Shown here piece after piece: positions 46,576-56,236 of a DNA stretch of 64,000 nt. Numbering within the stretch: position 1 is the stretch's first letter; every line of letters starts with the position of its first letter. Source of the stretch: Shewanella glacialipiscicola (GTDB lineage Bacteria > Pseudomonadota > Gammaproteobacteria > Enterobacterales > Shewanellaceae); NCBI RefSeq assembly GCF_023283485.1, contig NZ_JAKILU010000015.1, forward strand, positions 1 to 64,000, written 5' to 3'. The notes below the pieces were generated by a model. The model had not been told where the DNA came from. It worked only from the letters and a program-made list of their open reading frames with translations, and made no database searches. The translations under genes and the position numbers were made by a program.

Positions 46576-46583
46576 TTCTGTTA
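46576..46583 (+). repeat. 8-bp target-site duplication, right copy
   Basis: TTCTGTTA directly follows the right inverted repeat, matching the left copy exactly. Confidence 0.9.
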
Positions 46584-46699
46584 TTTTAATTGCCTACAGT
46601 GACCTATGATCAAATCATTTATTACACAGCAATTTACCATGTTGTCGTATTGATTAATAAGTATAAAAGGCATTGATTGATAAACATAAAACGGAATTG

Positions 46700-46724
46700 A
46701 AAAAGGCGCTTAATGCGCCTTTTT
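46700..46724. terminator. Bidirectional terminator downstream of the DUF3083-like gene
   Basis: AAAAAGGCGC (46700-46709) pairs with GCGCCTTTTT (46715-46724) over a 5-nt loop, with T-runs on both strands. Confidence 0.88.
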
Positions 46725-46746
46725 TGTTTTCCGTAAATCAACACTA

Positions 46747-47814
46747 TTAAATTTGATAGCTGATATGTTGATGGAAACGTATGACTAAATCTTCACGTTC
46801 AGGATCAACGCCGATATCGGCGGCAAAGGTTTTCAGCGCGGTTTCTACATTATTCATAAAGCGACCAAAACCAGCATCATCAGCATCTTTAGTGCCAGCC
46901 ACTATGATAAAGTGCGCGGCTTCAACTAAGTTATCAGCATCCCAATGGCAAATAACTTGTTGCTCAAGCGCATTAGGATCGAACCCTATCATCTGTACTT
47001 CAGTTTTGCTGTCGAGCTTTTCAAACTTACTGTTACGTACCAGTGGCGTTAAACCATTGGCAATCATCGCCAGTCGAGTCAGTTGTCTACTGGCCGCCGC
47101 TTTGAGGAAGCTGTCTTCAAGATGTTGGTATAAAGGCGTAAAGTCAGTCGCGGAATCAGGCAATAATCCCTGCTTTAATCTACGACTCAGTGGCAAGCTG
47201 ACCGTTACATACGTCAGTGAACTGACGTTTTCTGGTAACTCGCATTTTCTTGCTTTATATCTTGGCTCAATTGCGCGCAGCTTATAACCATAGGTTTCTT
47301 TATAGCCTTTGGATTTTGCAAAGAGGTCGTAAGATAAGTGCTGATGGTCACGAATCTTCACCTTGAGCTCGCTGATTGGCAGCTTTGGCATCAGTTGATT
47401 AAGAAATTCACGCACTCGAGAGTGAAAACTAGCCGAGTTACTGCGAATATCCTCACCAGTCGCTAAAAATACAATGCGCAATTTACGGGCGCGGTAGTTT
47501 TCTTGCGTAAATAAATTTTGAGCTTCGTGGTAGGCCGGATTGTAGAAAAATAGAATTTGTTCAGTAGTTTGGAAACAGTACGCTTCGGTATGAAAACGCA
47601 CAACAGGCAGTTTATCGTTAGTGATCACGTGGACATTACGTAGATCGTGTTGTTCTGCCAAATTAAATACCAAACGGCTTAAACTTTGGTAACAAGTTTG
47701 ATAGTCGGGATATTGACTCAGTAATGCATCCGTCACCTTAATTTCGGCGGTGATGAATTGTTTGGTACGGGCTTCCTTGGGTAAGTACACTTTTTGCTGA
47801 TGGCTAAGGGACAT
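46747..47814 (-). CDS. DUF3083-like conserved protein
   Basis: The 355-residue soluble protein of unknown function begins MSLSHQQKVYLPKEARTKQF and ends with a conserved-looking RFHQHISYQI. I believe it belongs to the DUF3083 group found in Shewanella and related marine gammaproteobacteria, from recall of the sequence style, not a search. It has no signal peptide or membrane segment. AAGGAG upstream of the start is a good ribosome binding site. Confidence 0.72.
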   Translation of the reverse strand: MSLSHQQKVYLPKEARTKQFITAEIKVTDALLSQYPDYQTCYQSLSRLVFNLAEQHDLRNVHVITNDKLPVVRFHTEAYCFQTTEQILFFYNPAYHEAQNLFTQENYRARKLRIVFLATGEDIRSNSASFHSRVREFLNQLMPKLPISELKVKIRDHQHLSYDLFAKSKGYKETYGYKLRAIEPRYKARKCELPENVSSLTYVTVSLPLSRRLKQGLLPDSATDFTPLYQHLEDSFLKAAASRQLTRLAMIANGLTPLVRNSKFEKLDSKTEVQMIGFDPNALEQQVICHWDADNLVEAAHFIIVAGTKDADDAGFGRFMNNVETALKTFAADIGVDPEREDLVIRFHQHISYQI

Positions 47815-47959
47815 ATTGACTCCTTGTTTTAGTTAACCATTTGCTAACACTAATTTTACTGTTTATCTATAGTGTTAGTTTTGCGTTAGAACACATTTTT
47901 ATCAGTTGAACATGAGTTTAGTTAAGCAAGCTGTTTATTAGCTTAAAAATACCGCTATT

Positions 47960-48625
47960 TTATTGAATTAGCGCACTTTCTATCCAAGGTTGCATCCAAG
48001 TGGCAATTTTTGCTTGGGCCTTTTCGTTAGGATGAATGCCATCCCGCTGCATTAACTCTGGATAGGGCGCGATATCTTGCATAAAGAAGGGAATTAAGAC
48101 GATATTCTGTGCTTTGGATATGTCTTGATACACTTGGGTGAACTTTTGGGTGTAGCGAGGGCCATAGTTAGGCGGTACCATGACTTCGGTCAGTAGCACT
48201 TTTGCTCCGCTATCTTTAGCCAGTGTAATGATTTTGGTTAGATTATTTTCAAGTTGTGTTGGGGGGAAACCACGTAAACCATCATTACCGCCCAGTTCAA
48301 CGACCACAATGTCAGGGGTAACGGAGTCGAGTAAAGCGGGTAATCGGCGTAGGCCGCCCGCTGTGGTTTCACCGCTCACAGAGCCATTTATAAACTGATG
48401 TTCGGGTAAGTTTTTTTGCAATAACGTCACCCAACCTAATTGCTCTGCCATGCCATAGCTGGCGCCTAAGCTATCGCCAAGGATCAGTACTTTTGCCGCA
48501 TGAGCTGGGGCTTGCATCAATGCACTCAAGAGAATAAATGCCACAAGGGCCTTGGTTCTCGATTTAAACCTTAGTGGTTGATACCAGAACGATTTATATG
48601 AGAAGGATTCTATGTCTAACGTCAT
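47960..48625 (-). CDS. tesA: Multifunctional acyl-CoA thioesterase I / lysophospholipase L1 TesA
   Basis: This periplasmic SGNH hydrolase contains LILGDSLGASYGM with the serine nucleophile, the VELGGNDGLRGFPP block and the DGIHPNEKAQ catalytic Asp/His pair. A signal peptide (KALVAFILLSALMQAPAHA) precedes the mature start. The start is uncertain: the ATG at 48625 gives a long N-region and overlaps the 5' end of divergent ybbA by 14 bp, while a GTG at about 48545 would leave a short signal. Further upstream frame is the antisense of ybbA. TesA is divergent from ybbA-ybbP, as in E. coli. Confidence 0.88.
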   Translation of the reverse strand: MTLDIESFSYKSFWYQPLRFKSRTKALVAFILLSALMQAPAHAAKVLILGDSLGASYGMAEQLGWVTLLQKNLPEHQFINGSVSGETTAGGLRRLPALLDSVTPDIVVVELGGNDGLRGFPPTQLENNLTKIITLAKDSGAKVLLTEVMVPPNYGPRYTQKFTQVYQDISKAQNIVLIPFFMQDIAPYPELMQRDGIHPNEKAQAKIATWMQPWIESALIQ

Positions 48626-49352
48626 CTTAAAAAACAGTGCCATCAATGTTGTTAACCTCGAAAAATCAGTGACTACCCAAGAAGGGACGCTCACTATCCT
48701 CAATGGCATTAACTTAGATGTCAAGCAAGGTGAGAGTGTTGCGATTCTTGGACCGTCGGGTTCTGGCAAATCTACTTTACTAGGGCTGCTTGCGGCGCTG
48801 GATACGCCTACCTCTGGTGAGATTTGGCTTGATGGTGTGGCATTATCAAAGCTCAATGAAGAACAAAAAGCGGCATTACGTAAACAAAAGGTCAGCTTTA
48901 TTTTTCAATCCTTTATGTTAGTCGATACCTTAACCGCGCTTGAAAACGTCATGCTACCTGCCGAACTCGCCGGTGTTCGTAATGCTAAAGATAAAGCGCA
49001 AGCCATGTTAACACGCGTTGGCTTATCCCATCGTTTGACCCATTTACCTAAGCAGCTTTCGGGTGGCGAGCAACAAAGAGTTGCGATTGCCCGCGCTTTT
49101 ATTTGTGAACCTAAAGTGCTGTTTGCCGATGAACCAACAGGTAACTTAGACAGCGTCAACGGCCATAAAATTGCCGATATGTTGTTTGAGCTTAATCAAG
49201 AAAGCCATACCACTCTCATCCTTGTTACCCATGATCTGCTGCTGGCTAAACGTTGTCAGCGGCAGTTGGTGATGGATAACGGTCATTTACAGGAAGATAA
49301 CTCAGCTTCTTTACGTGACGCTGAAACCCTCGCTGACACTAAGGAGGCTTAA
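48612..49352 (+). CDS. ybbA: ABC transporter ATP-binding protein YbbA
   Basis: The 246-residue ATPase of the LolD/MacB type has Walker [10 protein letters not shown] (residues 47-55), signature [14 protein letters not shown] and Walker [21 protein letters not shown] precedes the ATG. It is followed 2 bp later by the permease ybbP and is divergent from tesA. The pair is thought to be a mechanotransmission-type ABC system rather than a classical importer. Confidence 0.94.
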   Translation: MSNVILKNSAINVVNLEKSVTTQEGTLTILNGINLDVKQGESVAILGPSGSGKSTLLGLLAALDTPTSGEIWLDGVALSKLNEEQKAALRKQKVSFIFQSFMLVDTLTALENVMLPAELAGVRNAKDKAQAMLTRVGLSHRLTHLPKQLSGGEQQRVAIARAFICEPKVLFADEPTGNLDSVNGHKIADMLFELNQESHTTLILVTHDLLLAKRCQRQLVMDNGHLQEDNSASLRDAETLADTKEA

Positions 49353-49354
49353 TA

Positions 49355-51832
49355 ATGGAGTTCAGTCTGGCATGGCGCCTATTTAAACGTGAGTTACAGC
49401 AAGGTCAGTTGTTATTGATTATTCTGGCGATTACCCTTGCGGTATTGTCTGTAAGTGGATTAGCGCGGGTAAGCGAGCGCCTACAAGTGGCGATTACGGG
49501 CCAAGCCACAGAGTTTATTGCCGCTGACCGTATTATTGACTCACCGGTTAAAATCGACGCGGCGATTCTCGCCAAGGCGGATGAGCTTGGGCTTAAGCAT
49601 GTTACTAACATGCAGTTTAATTCGATGGTTTATTCGGGAGATAAGTTTCAATTAGTGACAGTGCGCGCTGTAGAGGCGGGTTATCCACTTAAGGGCGAAA
49701 TTGAACTGATAAACGGTAAAACTAAAGCGTTACCCCAAGCTGATGAAATCTGGTTTGAGAGCCGCTTAGGTGGACTGTTGGGTTATCCCAAGTCCATAGA
49801 GTTAGGTAACAGTGAGTTTGTGCTCAGTGATGAAATTAGCCGCTTACCCGATGCAGGTTTTAATCCTTTTGCTTCTTCGCCCGTTGTATTAATGCGCATG
49901 GAAGATGTGGCGAAAACCGGGGTGATCCAACCGGGGAGCCGCGTCACTTATTTGTATCAATTTGCGGGCAATGAAGCCTCGCTTATCGCCTTTGAACAAA
50001 GCGTTAAACCACTGTTAAATAGCACCCAACGTTGGGTTGATGTGCAATCTGGCGACTCGCCAATTGCCGAAGCTGTAAAACGCGCAGAGCGCTTCTTGCT
50101 ATTGGCGAGTTTAATGGGCATTGCACTAGCCTGCGCTGCGATAGGTATTGCCGCCCAGCGTTATTGTCAGCGCCATTACGATGTCGTTGCTATGCTAAAA
50201 ACCTTTGGCGCTTCGGCAAAGCAAATTCGCTTACTGTTTGGTATGCATTTATTGCTGGTGACTTTGCTGGGTATTGTGCTTGGTTTAATCGGTGGTGTGT
50301 TGTTGGATTTGGGGATTAGTCATTTACTACCCGCTGAAATAGCGGCTTATTCACCGCCACTGACGCGGCCTTTGTTGCTTGGCGTCGGTACAGGGCTGAT
50401 TAGTGCTTTCATGTTTTCGGCCTATCCATTGATGCGTTTATTGGCCATTCCACCACTGCGAGTACTACAGCGTCAGTTAGAAGGCTTGCAGCTGGGTATG
50501 TGGTTACACTTATTGCTGAGTCTAAGTGCGATGGCACTGCTGGGATATTTGTACTCGCAAAGCTGGGCCTTGACGCTGACGGTGGTCGCCGCTGCATTGT
50601 TGCTTGGAGTATTACTCGGGTTACTAGGGTGGGTGATGATCCGCTTGGGCCATAGTGTTGGGATGAAAACCACTAATCCACTCCAGTTAGCTTTAGCGGG
50701 ATTAAGGCGTCGTGCACGGCAGAACGTGCTGCAATTAGTCGGTTTTAGTGCCGCCTTAGTATTGCTATTGACGATTTTGGCCTTAAGGCAAGATTTGCTT
50801 AATGAATGGCAAAAACAGTTGCCAGAGAACGCACCTAACTATTTTCTAGTCAATATCGCCCCCGATGATGCCAAACCCTTAAATGATTTCATGACGGCTA
50901 AGGGGATAGAGGCAACGGATATTTACCCAGTGATCCGCGGCCGTTTAACCCAAATCAACGGTGAGGCGTTGATTTCGAATGAGCAGTCTGAAGCGGGTGA
51001 AAAGGGCAGAGTTGGTATTTCCCGTGAGCTCAACCTAACATGGCGTAATAGCTTGCCAGCCAATAATGAACTGCTGGAAGGAGATTTTAATCAAGCTGCC
51101 GATGAGGTATCAGTAGAATCAGGTGTCGCGGATCGTTTAGGCATTAGCATTGGTGATAAACTCACTTATATTATTGATAATCAAGAACTCACAGTAAAGG
51201 TCGCCAGTATCCGTGCGGTGCACTGGGAAACACTGCAACCGAACTTCTTCATGATTTTCACCCAAGAAGCCCTTGCGCCCTTTGCTTATACCTCAATGGC
51301 GAGCTTTTATTTAAATGAAACGATGAATGTTGATGGTACGTCTAAAGATGCGGTGATCCTCGCGCTTATACAGCAATTCCCGACGATATCGATTATCGAT
51401 GTGGGCGCTATGGTGGCACAGTTGCGACAGATTATTGAGCAAGTGTCATTGTCGCTGACCTTAGTGCTAGCACTGGTCCTATTGGCCAGTGCCTTAGTGT
51501 TGATTGCACAGACTGAGGCTGGCATGGCAACTCGGCAGCGCGAATTGGCGGTGCTGCGAACCTTTGGGGCATCGGGTTGGTTATTACGCAGTGCAACCGG
51601 CTTAGAGTTTGCTTTGCTAGGGGGCATTGCAGGCGTGTTAGCGGTGATTGTGGCTGAATTTGCTTTGTATCTACTTAAAACTCAAGTGTTTGAGCTTAAT
51701 GTATATATGCACTGGCCATGGTGGGCTATTGCGCCACTGTCAGGCGCTTTGCTGGTAGCATTACTGGGTATGTGGCGTTGCCGTCAATTGCTTAATCAAT
51801 CCTGCGCGGAGTTATTAAAATCAGGTAGTTAA
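49355..51832 (+). CDS. ybbP: FtsX-like ABC permease YbbP
   Basis: The 825-residue inner-membrane protein has two FtsX domains. An N-terminal anchor (LLIILAITLAVLSVSGLA) is followed by a large periplasmic region, a first membrane bundle at about 245-480 and, after a second periplasmic part, a C-terminal three-segment FtsX domain (LSLTLVLALVLLASALVLIAQ to the end). The ten-segment, two-domain form fits YbbP. It should function with YbbA; a link to TesA and lipid or envelope substrates is suggested only by gene order. Confidence 0.93.
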   Translation: MEFSLAWRLFKRELQQGQLLLIILAITLAVLSVSGLARVSERLQVAITGQATEFIAADRIIDSPVKIDAAILAKADELGLKHVTNMQFNSMVYSGDKFQLVTVRAVEAGYPLKGEIELINGKTKALPQADEIWFESRLGGLLGYPKSIELGNSEFVLSDEISRLPDAGFNPFASSPVVLMRMEDVAKTGVIQPGSRVTYLYQFAGNEASLIAFEQSVKPLLNSTQRWVDVQSGDSPIAEAVKRAERFLLLASLMGIALACAAIGIAAQRYCQRHYDVVAMLKTFGASAKQIRLLFGMHLLLVTLLGIVLGLIGGVLLDLGISHLLPAEIAAYSPPLTRPLLLGVGTGLISAFMFSAYPLMRLLAIPPLRVLQRQLEGLQLGMWLHLLLSLSAMALLGYLYSQSWALTLTVVAAALLLGVLLGLLGWVMIRLGHSVGMKTTNPLQLALAGLRRRARQNVLQLVGFSAALVLLLTILALRQDLLNEWQKQLPENAPNYFLVNIAPDDAKPLNDFMTAKGIEATDIYPVIRGRLTQINGEALISNEQSEAGEKGRVGISRELNLTWRNSLPANNELLEGDFNQAADEVSVESGVADRLGISIGDKLTYIIDNQELTVKVASIRAVHWETLQPNFFMIFTQEALAPFAYTSMASFYLNETMNVDGTSKDAVILALIQQFPTISIIDVGAMVAQLRQIIEQVSLSLTLVLALVLLASALVLIAQTEAGMATRQRELAVLRTFGASGWLLRSATGLEFALLGGIAGVLAVIVAEFALYLLKTQVFELNVYMHWPWWAIAPLSGALLVALLGMWRCRQLLNQSCAELLKSGS

Positions 51833-51860
51833 CTGTGATGTGTAAATAGTGAAATAAATA

Positions 51861-51896
51861 AAAGGCCCTAAGTTATCATTACTTAGGGCCTTTATT
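51861..51896. terminator. Bidirectional terminator between ybbP and gltS
   Basis: The 13-bp perfect stem AAAGGCCCTAAGT (51861-51873) with ACTTAGGGCCTTT (51881-51893) is extended by further A/T pairs. It separates the convergent genes. Confidence 0.93.
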
Positions 51897-51941
51897 TAAA
51901 CGGATATAGGTAGAACTAACGCTATACTATTAGCTAACCCA

Positions 51942-53165
51942 TTACATTATGAAGCTCAAATAGCCCTGCAATATAATTAAGTTAACAATGTCAATAAAGA
52001 AGGCGCCAACAATAGGTACCACCATAAATGCTTGCGGTGAGGGCCCAGTTCGTGACACTAATGCGCCCATATTCATTACCGCCGTAGGCGTTGCCCCCAT
52101 GCCAAAGCCACAATGTCCACCAGTAATAACGGCTGCATCATAATTCCTACCCATGACTTTAAACGTCACAAAATAGGCAAAAAAGGCCATCACGGCGGTT
52201 TGCACCAATAAGATAATGAGTAGGGGAATGGCTAAATCAAAAATTTCCCATAACTTTAAACTCATCAATGCCATAGACAAAAACAGTGATAACGAGACAG
52301 TACCAATTACATCAACACTTTCAGTATGAAGTTTATAACCACGGGTAAGTTCAGTAATGTTGGCGATTATTACCCCAAAGAAAAGGGCATACACAAAATC
52401 AGGCATTTTTAACCAAGCGACGTTAGATTGAGCAATCCAAGTGGCAAACCATTGAGCCCCTGTAATACACAACAAGAGTATAAATAAGGTTTCAATAATG
52501 GTTTTTGCCGTCACATGATCCTCTTCTAGCTGATCATAGGTGACTAAATGCGGATGTTCGGTATGATTTTTACGGCCAATGCCATAAGAAGAAACGAGAT
52601 TATGTTTACTAATTAATCGCTGAGCAACAGGTCCACCAATTATCCCTCCCATGACTAAGCCAAAGGTTGCGGCAGCCATTGCAAATTCTAAGGTATTGAT
52701 ACCGTAACTATCGGCGAATGTTTGTGACCACGCAACGCCGGTGCCATGGCCACCAGAAAGTGTAATAGAGCCCGCGATAAGCCCCATGATGGGTTCAAGC
52801 CCTAATAGGCTGGCTAAACTAATACCTACTGCATTTTGAATAACGATATAAACCGACGCGACCCCCAAAAAGATGAAGACTTTTTTCCCACCACTGAGTA
52901 ACAGTTTGTAGTTTGCAGAGAGGCCGATAGTGCTAAAGAACATCAGCATTAGGGTATTTTGCATTGAAAGGGAAAATACGAGAGTTATATTTTGGACATG
53001 CAGTATGGCAATCACGGCGGCGATAACTAACCCACCGACAATCGGTTCAGGGATATTATATTTTTTAAAAACAGGCACATGGCGATTGATAGAGTGGCCA
53101 ATAAACAGGACGAAAATGGCAATTAAGAAAGACTCTAATTCGCCAATCGTATAAATCGTGTGCAT
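51942..53165 (-). CDS. gltS: Sodium/glutamate symporter GltS
   Basis: This Na+-coupled glutamate uptake carrier has 407 residues from the ATG at 53165. About ten hydrophobic segments fall into two inverted halves, with the paired glycine-rich pore loops SGGHGTGVAW and GGHCGFGMGATPTAVMNM, which are the ESS-family signature. The upstream frame extension (to 53228) is His/Ser-rich and unlike the family. It is monocistronic. Confidence 0.94.
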   Translation of the reverse strand: MHTIYTIGELESFLIAIFVLFIGHSINRHVPVFKKYNIPEPIVGGLVIAAVIAILHVQNITLVFSLSMQNTLMLMFFSTIGLSANYKLLLSGGKKVFIFLGVASVYIVIQNAVGISLASLLGLEPIMGLIAGSITLSGGHGTGVAWSQTFADSYGINTLEFAMAAATFGLVMGGIIGGPVAQRLISKHNLVSSYGIGRKNHTEHPHLVTYDQLEEDHVTAKTIIETLFILLLCITGAQWFATWIAQSNVAWLKMPDFVYALFFGVIIANITELTRGYKLHTESVDVIGTVSLSLFLSMALMSLKLWEIFDLAIPLLIILLVQTAVMAFFAYFVTFKVMGRNYDAAVITGGHCGFGMGATPTAVMNMGALVSRTGPSPQAFMVVPIVGAFFIDIVNLIILQGYLSFIM

Positions 53166-53683
53166 AAAATTCCTTACAAATTTTTTGTGGGAATGACTCA
53201 ATGCATAAACGCTATGAGACTGTCCCATCTAGTTATTAAGTACCTGCTAATACTTGGTGTTAAACGCTTGGTCGTAAAGACGGATCCTGTCAATCTCCTA
53301 GTGATGGAGAAGGATGAATAAGCGCGAATGTGAGCCGTATCGGGTTTACAGATCAGCATCGCCATATCAACCGATACTGAGGGTAAATTATGGGCATTAA
53401 GAGAGCCAATAACGGTGTTGCTGGGGTCAATACTGAGTGCTTAAAGAAAGGCGTTATGTGTCCATTTCTACGAACAATCGCAGAGGATTCTAACAGGATT
53501 TTTTTTATTTGTCGTTAAATCATCTTATAAATCATGATGTTGATAAAATGTTTTGTGACTGTTATGTAAAAATCCATTTATTAATTGCCGTGTGGGAGTT
53601 GTTTTTTATGGCAATAACGTCTTGTTAATTCTCTATTTATGCTAAGTACAGTTTGAATAATACAACGCTGCTCTACAGGTGAG
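53166..53683. other. Intergenic interval upstream of gltS
   Basis: About 520 bp contain no credible gene. The right half (53500-53650) is AT-rich and probably carries the gltS promoter. No clear repeat, hairpin or attachment site was seen. Confidence 0.3.
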
Positions 53684-54577
53684 TCATGAGCTTACAACGT
53701 CCATTAATGCAGGCTCAAGTTCATTAAATTGAAATTTAAAACCCGCCTCAAGCGCATGTTTGGGTATCACAAACTGTCCTTCTGTGAGTAACTCTGACAT
53801 TTCGCCCATCGCTAATCGTAAGGCTAAAGGGGGCGTTGTAATGAGTGCGGGACGATTTAAAGCTTTGCCTAAAGCCTTGGCAAACACAGCATTACTGACA
53901 GGGTGTGGGGCTGTGGCATTAAATACCCCTTGGCAATGTTCTTGAGTGAGTAAAAATTGGATAAGTGAGACTAAATCGCTAACATGTATCCAGCTCATAC
54001 CTTGGCGTCCATGACCTATTGGACCACCTAGGCCAAGCTTAAAAGGGGGTAACATTTTATCTAAAGCGCCGCCTTTACCCAGTACAATCCCGATACGAAT
54101 AATACAAATACGGGTTTGTTCTGAGCTTGCCTCTTGCGCGGCTTGTTCCCATTTTTGACAGATGTCATGACTGAACTCGGCATGGGCTGCACTTGTTTCA
54201 TCGAGCAGTTGATCATCATGTCGGCCGTAATAGCCAACAGCTGAACCGCTCACCATGACTTTAGGAGGGTTACTACTCTGCTTTATAAGCTGGGTTAATT
54301 TTGCCGTAATATCCCAGCGACTATCACAAATTCGCTGTTTTTGCGCCTTACTCCAGCGCTTAGCCACAATGGGTTCACCAGCGAGATTCACTATGGCATC
54401 AAGATGATTTAAGTGACTCAGTTCATCAAGACTCGTAAGGTAATGATGCTGATGACCCAAAACTTTTTGTGTTTGCGACACTGAACGAGTCACTAATGTC
54501 AGCTGATGATGTGGCGCTAATCGTTCAACAAGTTGACGCCCAATAAAACCGCTTGCGCCAGTGATCAGTATATTCAT
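53684..54577 (-). CDS. yfcH: TIGR01777-type NAD(P)-dependent epimerase-like protein YfcH
   Basis: The 297-residue extended short-chain dehydrogenase-like protein begins MNILITGASGFIGRQLVERL (nucleotide-binding loop) from the ATG at 54577. DAIVNLAGEPIVAKRWSKAQKQRI and VMVSGSAVGYYG are typical of the TIGR01777 family, and the last about 50 residues form the DUF1731 tail. The substrate is unknown. It follows folX, as in the E. coli yfcG-folX-yfcH cluster. Confidence 0.92.
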   Translation of the reverse strand: MNILITGASGFIGRQLVERLAPHHQLTLVTRSVSQTQKVLGHQHHYLTSLDELSHLNHLDAIVNLAGEPIVAKRWSKAQKQRICDSRWDITAKLTQLIKQSSNPPKVMVSGSAVGYYGRHDDQLLDETSAAHAEFSHDICQKWEQAAQEASSEQTRICIIRIGIVLGKGGALDKMLPPFKLGLGGPIGHGRQGMSWIHVSDLVSLIQFLLTQEHCQGVFNATAPHPVSNAVFAKALGKALNRPALITTPPLALRLAMGEMSELLTEGQFVIPKHALEAGFKFQFNELEPALMDVVSS

Positions 54578-54659
54578 GTAACGTCTCTTATCTGTGAGCT
54601 TGAGGGTATATACCGTGTTATGGCCTGAAGCGATCACTTAGTTGGTATTTTTTACACCA

Positions 54660-55022
54660 TTATTTTTGATAACATAATTCCATCGAGACAGAATCGGCAA
54701 AACGCAGGGCGTGGGGTTTATCGATTTCAACACTGGCAAACTCAACCCACTCGTGTTCGCTAGCGATAGCTAACGCTTGACTGGTAAGGTTTTCCAGTAA
54801 TGAAAAACGGTTATGCTCAATCAGTTCGATGATTTTTTTAGTGATAGTGCGGTAATTGAGTGCATCTTCTACGTTATCGCTATTACGGGCTTGCGCGGCG
54901 CAATAATGGATCACAACATTGATGATCACGTCTTGACGATTTTGAATTTCATCATCTTTAATGCCGATAAAAGTGCGTAGTCTTAAATTTTTAATGCGTA
55001 TAATCGCTGTTTCTGGTTTCAT
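54660..55022 (-). CDS. folX: Dihydroneopterin triphosphate 2'-epimerase FolX
   Basis: The 120-residue T-fold pterin enzyme contains [51 protein letters not shown] and [16 protein letters not shown]. FolB (aldolase) is the close alternative; the FolX call rests on these motifs and on the adjacent yfcH. It is separated from yfcH by 82 bp on the same strand. Confidence 0.9.
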   Translation of the reverse strand: MKPETAIIRIKNLRLRTFIGIKDDEIQNRQDVIINVVIHYCAAQARNSDNVEDALNYRTITKKIIELIEHNRFSLLENLTSQALAIASEHEWVEFASVEIDKPHALRFADSVSMELCYQK

Positions 55023-55120
55023 AATGGCAAATGACTATCTTAAGCTAAGGTGGCTGGGGTTTGGTTCTTACTCAGGTTAGCCTAACAATTTTATCTCAGA
55101 ACAAGAAGGATTTTTAATAC

Positions 55121-56230
55121 ATGACACAACCCAATGCGCCCTTTGCTACTTATCGTGGCTTTGCGGTTATGGCCTTTGTAGTGATTATTTTGGCAGGGAT
55201 TAAGACAGCGAGCCCCATTGTAGTACCGTTTGTACTGTCGAGCTTTCTGGCTGTGGTCTGTAATCCCGCCATTGGTTTAATGACCCGATTTCGTGTGCCT
55301 AAATGGCTTGCTGTAATACTGTTGATGGGTTTTATTGTGCTAATGGGCTTATGGTTAGCCTCGGTTGTTGGCAGTTCTATTAACGAATTTTCAACGCAAT
55401 TGCCCCAATATCGAGTGCAATTAATCGAGCAATTTGAATGGATATTGAAAAAGTTAGATAACTTCAATATTCGTATTTCTAAGGATCAAGTCTTAGCCTA
55501 TTTTGATCCTGGCATGGCCTTATCAATGACGACGAACATGCTGTCGGGTGTTGGTAATGTAATGGCGAATTTATTTCTGATCATTCTGACGATTGTGTTT
55601 ATGTTGTTTGAGGCGCAATCGCTGCCTAAAAAATTACATTTGGCACTGGACGATCCCGATATGCGCTTACAGCAGATTGAGCGCTTTTTACAATCGGTTA
55701 ATCAGTACATGGTGATCAAAACCTTAGTGAGTTTAGCTACAGCTATTATAGTGGGAGTGGGGTTGTCTATCATCGGCGTTGATTATGCGCTTTTATGGGC
55801 TGTTATCGCTTTTTTGTTTAATTACATTCCTAATATTGGTTCAATCATTGCCGCCATTCCTGCGGTGTTGTTGGCATTCATTCAGCTTGGCCCCGCAGCA
55901 GCGGGCGCGACCACACTGTTGTATGTGGGTGTCAACATGGTGATGGGCAATATGATTGAGCCTAAATTCATGGGCCGCGGTTTAGGGTTATCGACCTTAG
56001 TGGTGTTTTTATCGTTAATTTTTTGGGGCTGGTTATTGGGCTCGGTCGGCATGTTGCTGTCAGTGCCGTTGACTATGGTGGTAAAAATAGCCCTCGAATC
56101 GAGTAAAAGTGGTAAATGGTTAGCTATTTTATTATCGGACAATATCGAAGATGCCTACACCGCTAATAATCGGGTAAACGACACTTCGGCTGGTGATGAA
56201 GCCGATATCAGTACAAATGAGAGTAAGTAA
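55121..56230 (+). CDS. AI-2E family permease (PerM/TqsA-like)
   Basis: The 369-residue membrane protein has about eight segments and the conserved C-terminal region LLWAVIAFLFNYIPNIGSIIAAIPAVLLAF, then GNMIEPKFMGRGLGLSTLVVFLSLIFWGWLLG. Family members have been linked to autoinducer-2 export, Na+/H+ antiport and other fluxes, so the substrate is open. A soluble acidic tail of about 30 residues follows. The methyltransferase gene starts 6 bp later. Confidence 0.9.
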   Translation: MTQPNAPFATYRGFAVMAFVVIILAGIKTASPIVVPFVLSSFLAVVCNPAIGLMTRFRVPKWLAVILLMGFIVLMGLWLASVVGSSINEFSTQLPQYRVQLIEQFEWILKKLDNFNIRISKDQVLAYFDPGMALSMTTNMLSGVGNVMANLFLIILTIVFMLFEAQSLPKKLHLALDDPDMRLQQIERFLQSVNQYMVIKTLVSLATAIIVGVGLSIIGVDYALLWAVIAFLFNYIPNIGSIIAAIPAVLLAFIQLGPAAAGATTLLYVGVNMVMGNMIEPKFMGRGLGLSTLVVFLSLIFWGWLLGSVGMLLSVPLTMVVKIALESSKSGKWLAILLSDNIEDAYTANNRVNDTSAGDEADISTNESK

Positions 56231-56236
56231 GAAAAG

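Noticed and set aside
48626..48856. N-terminal extension of the tesA frame by 77 codons
   Set aside because: It is the antisense of ybbA; the TesA signal peptide begins later.
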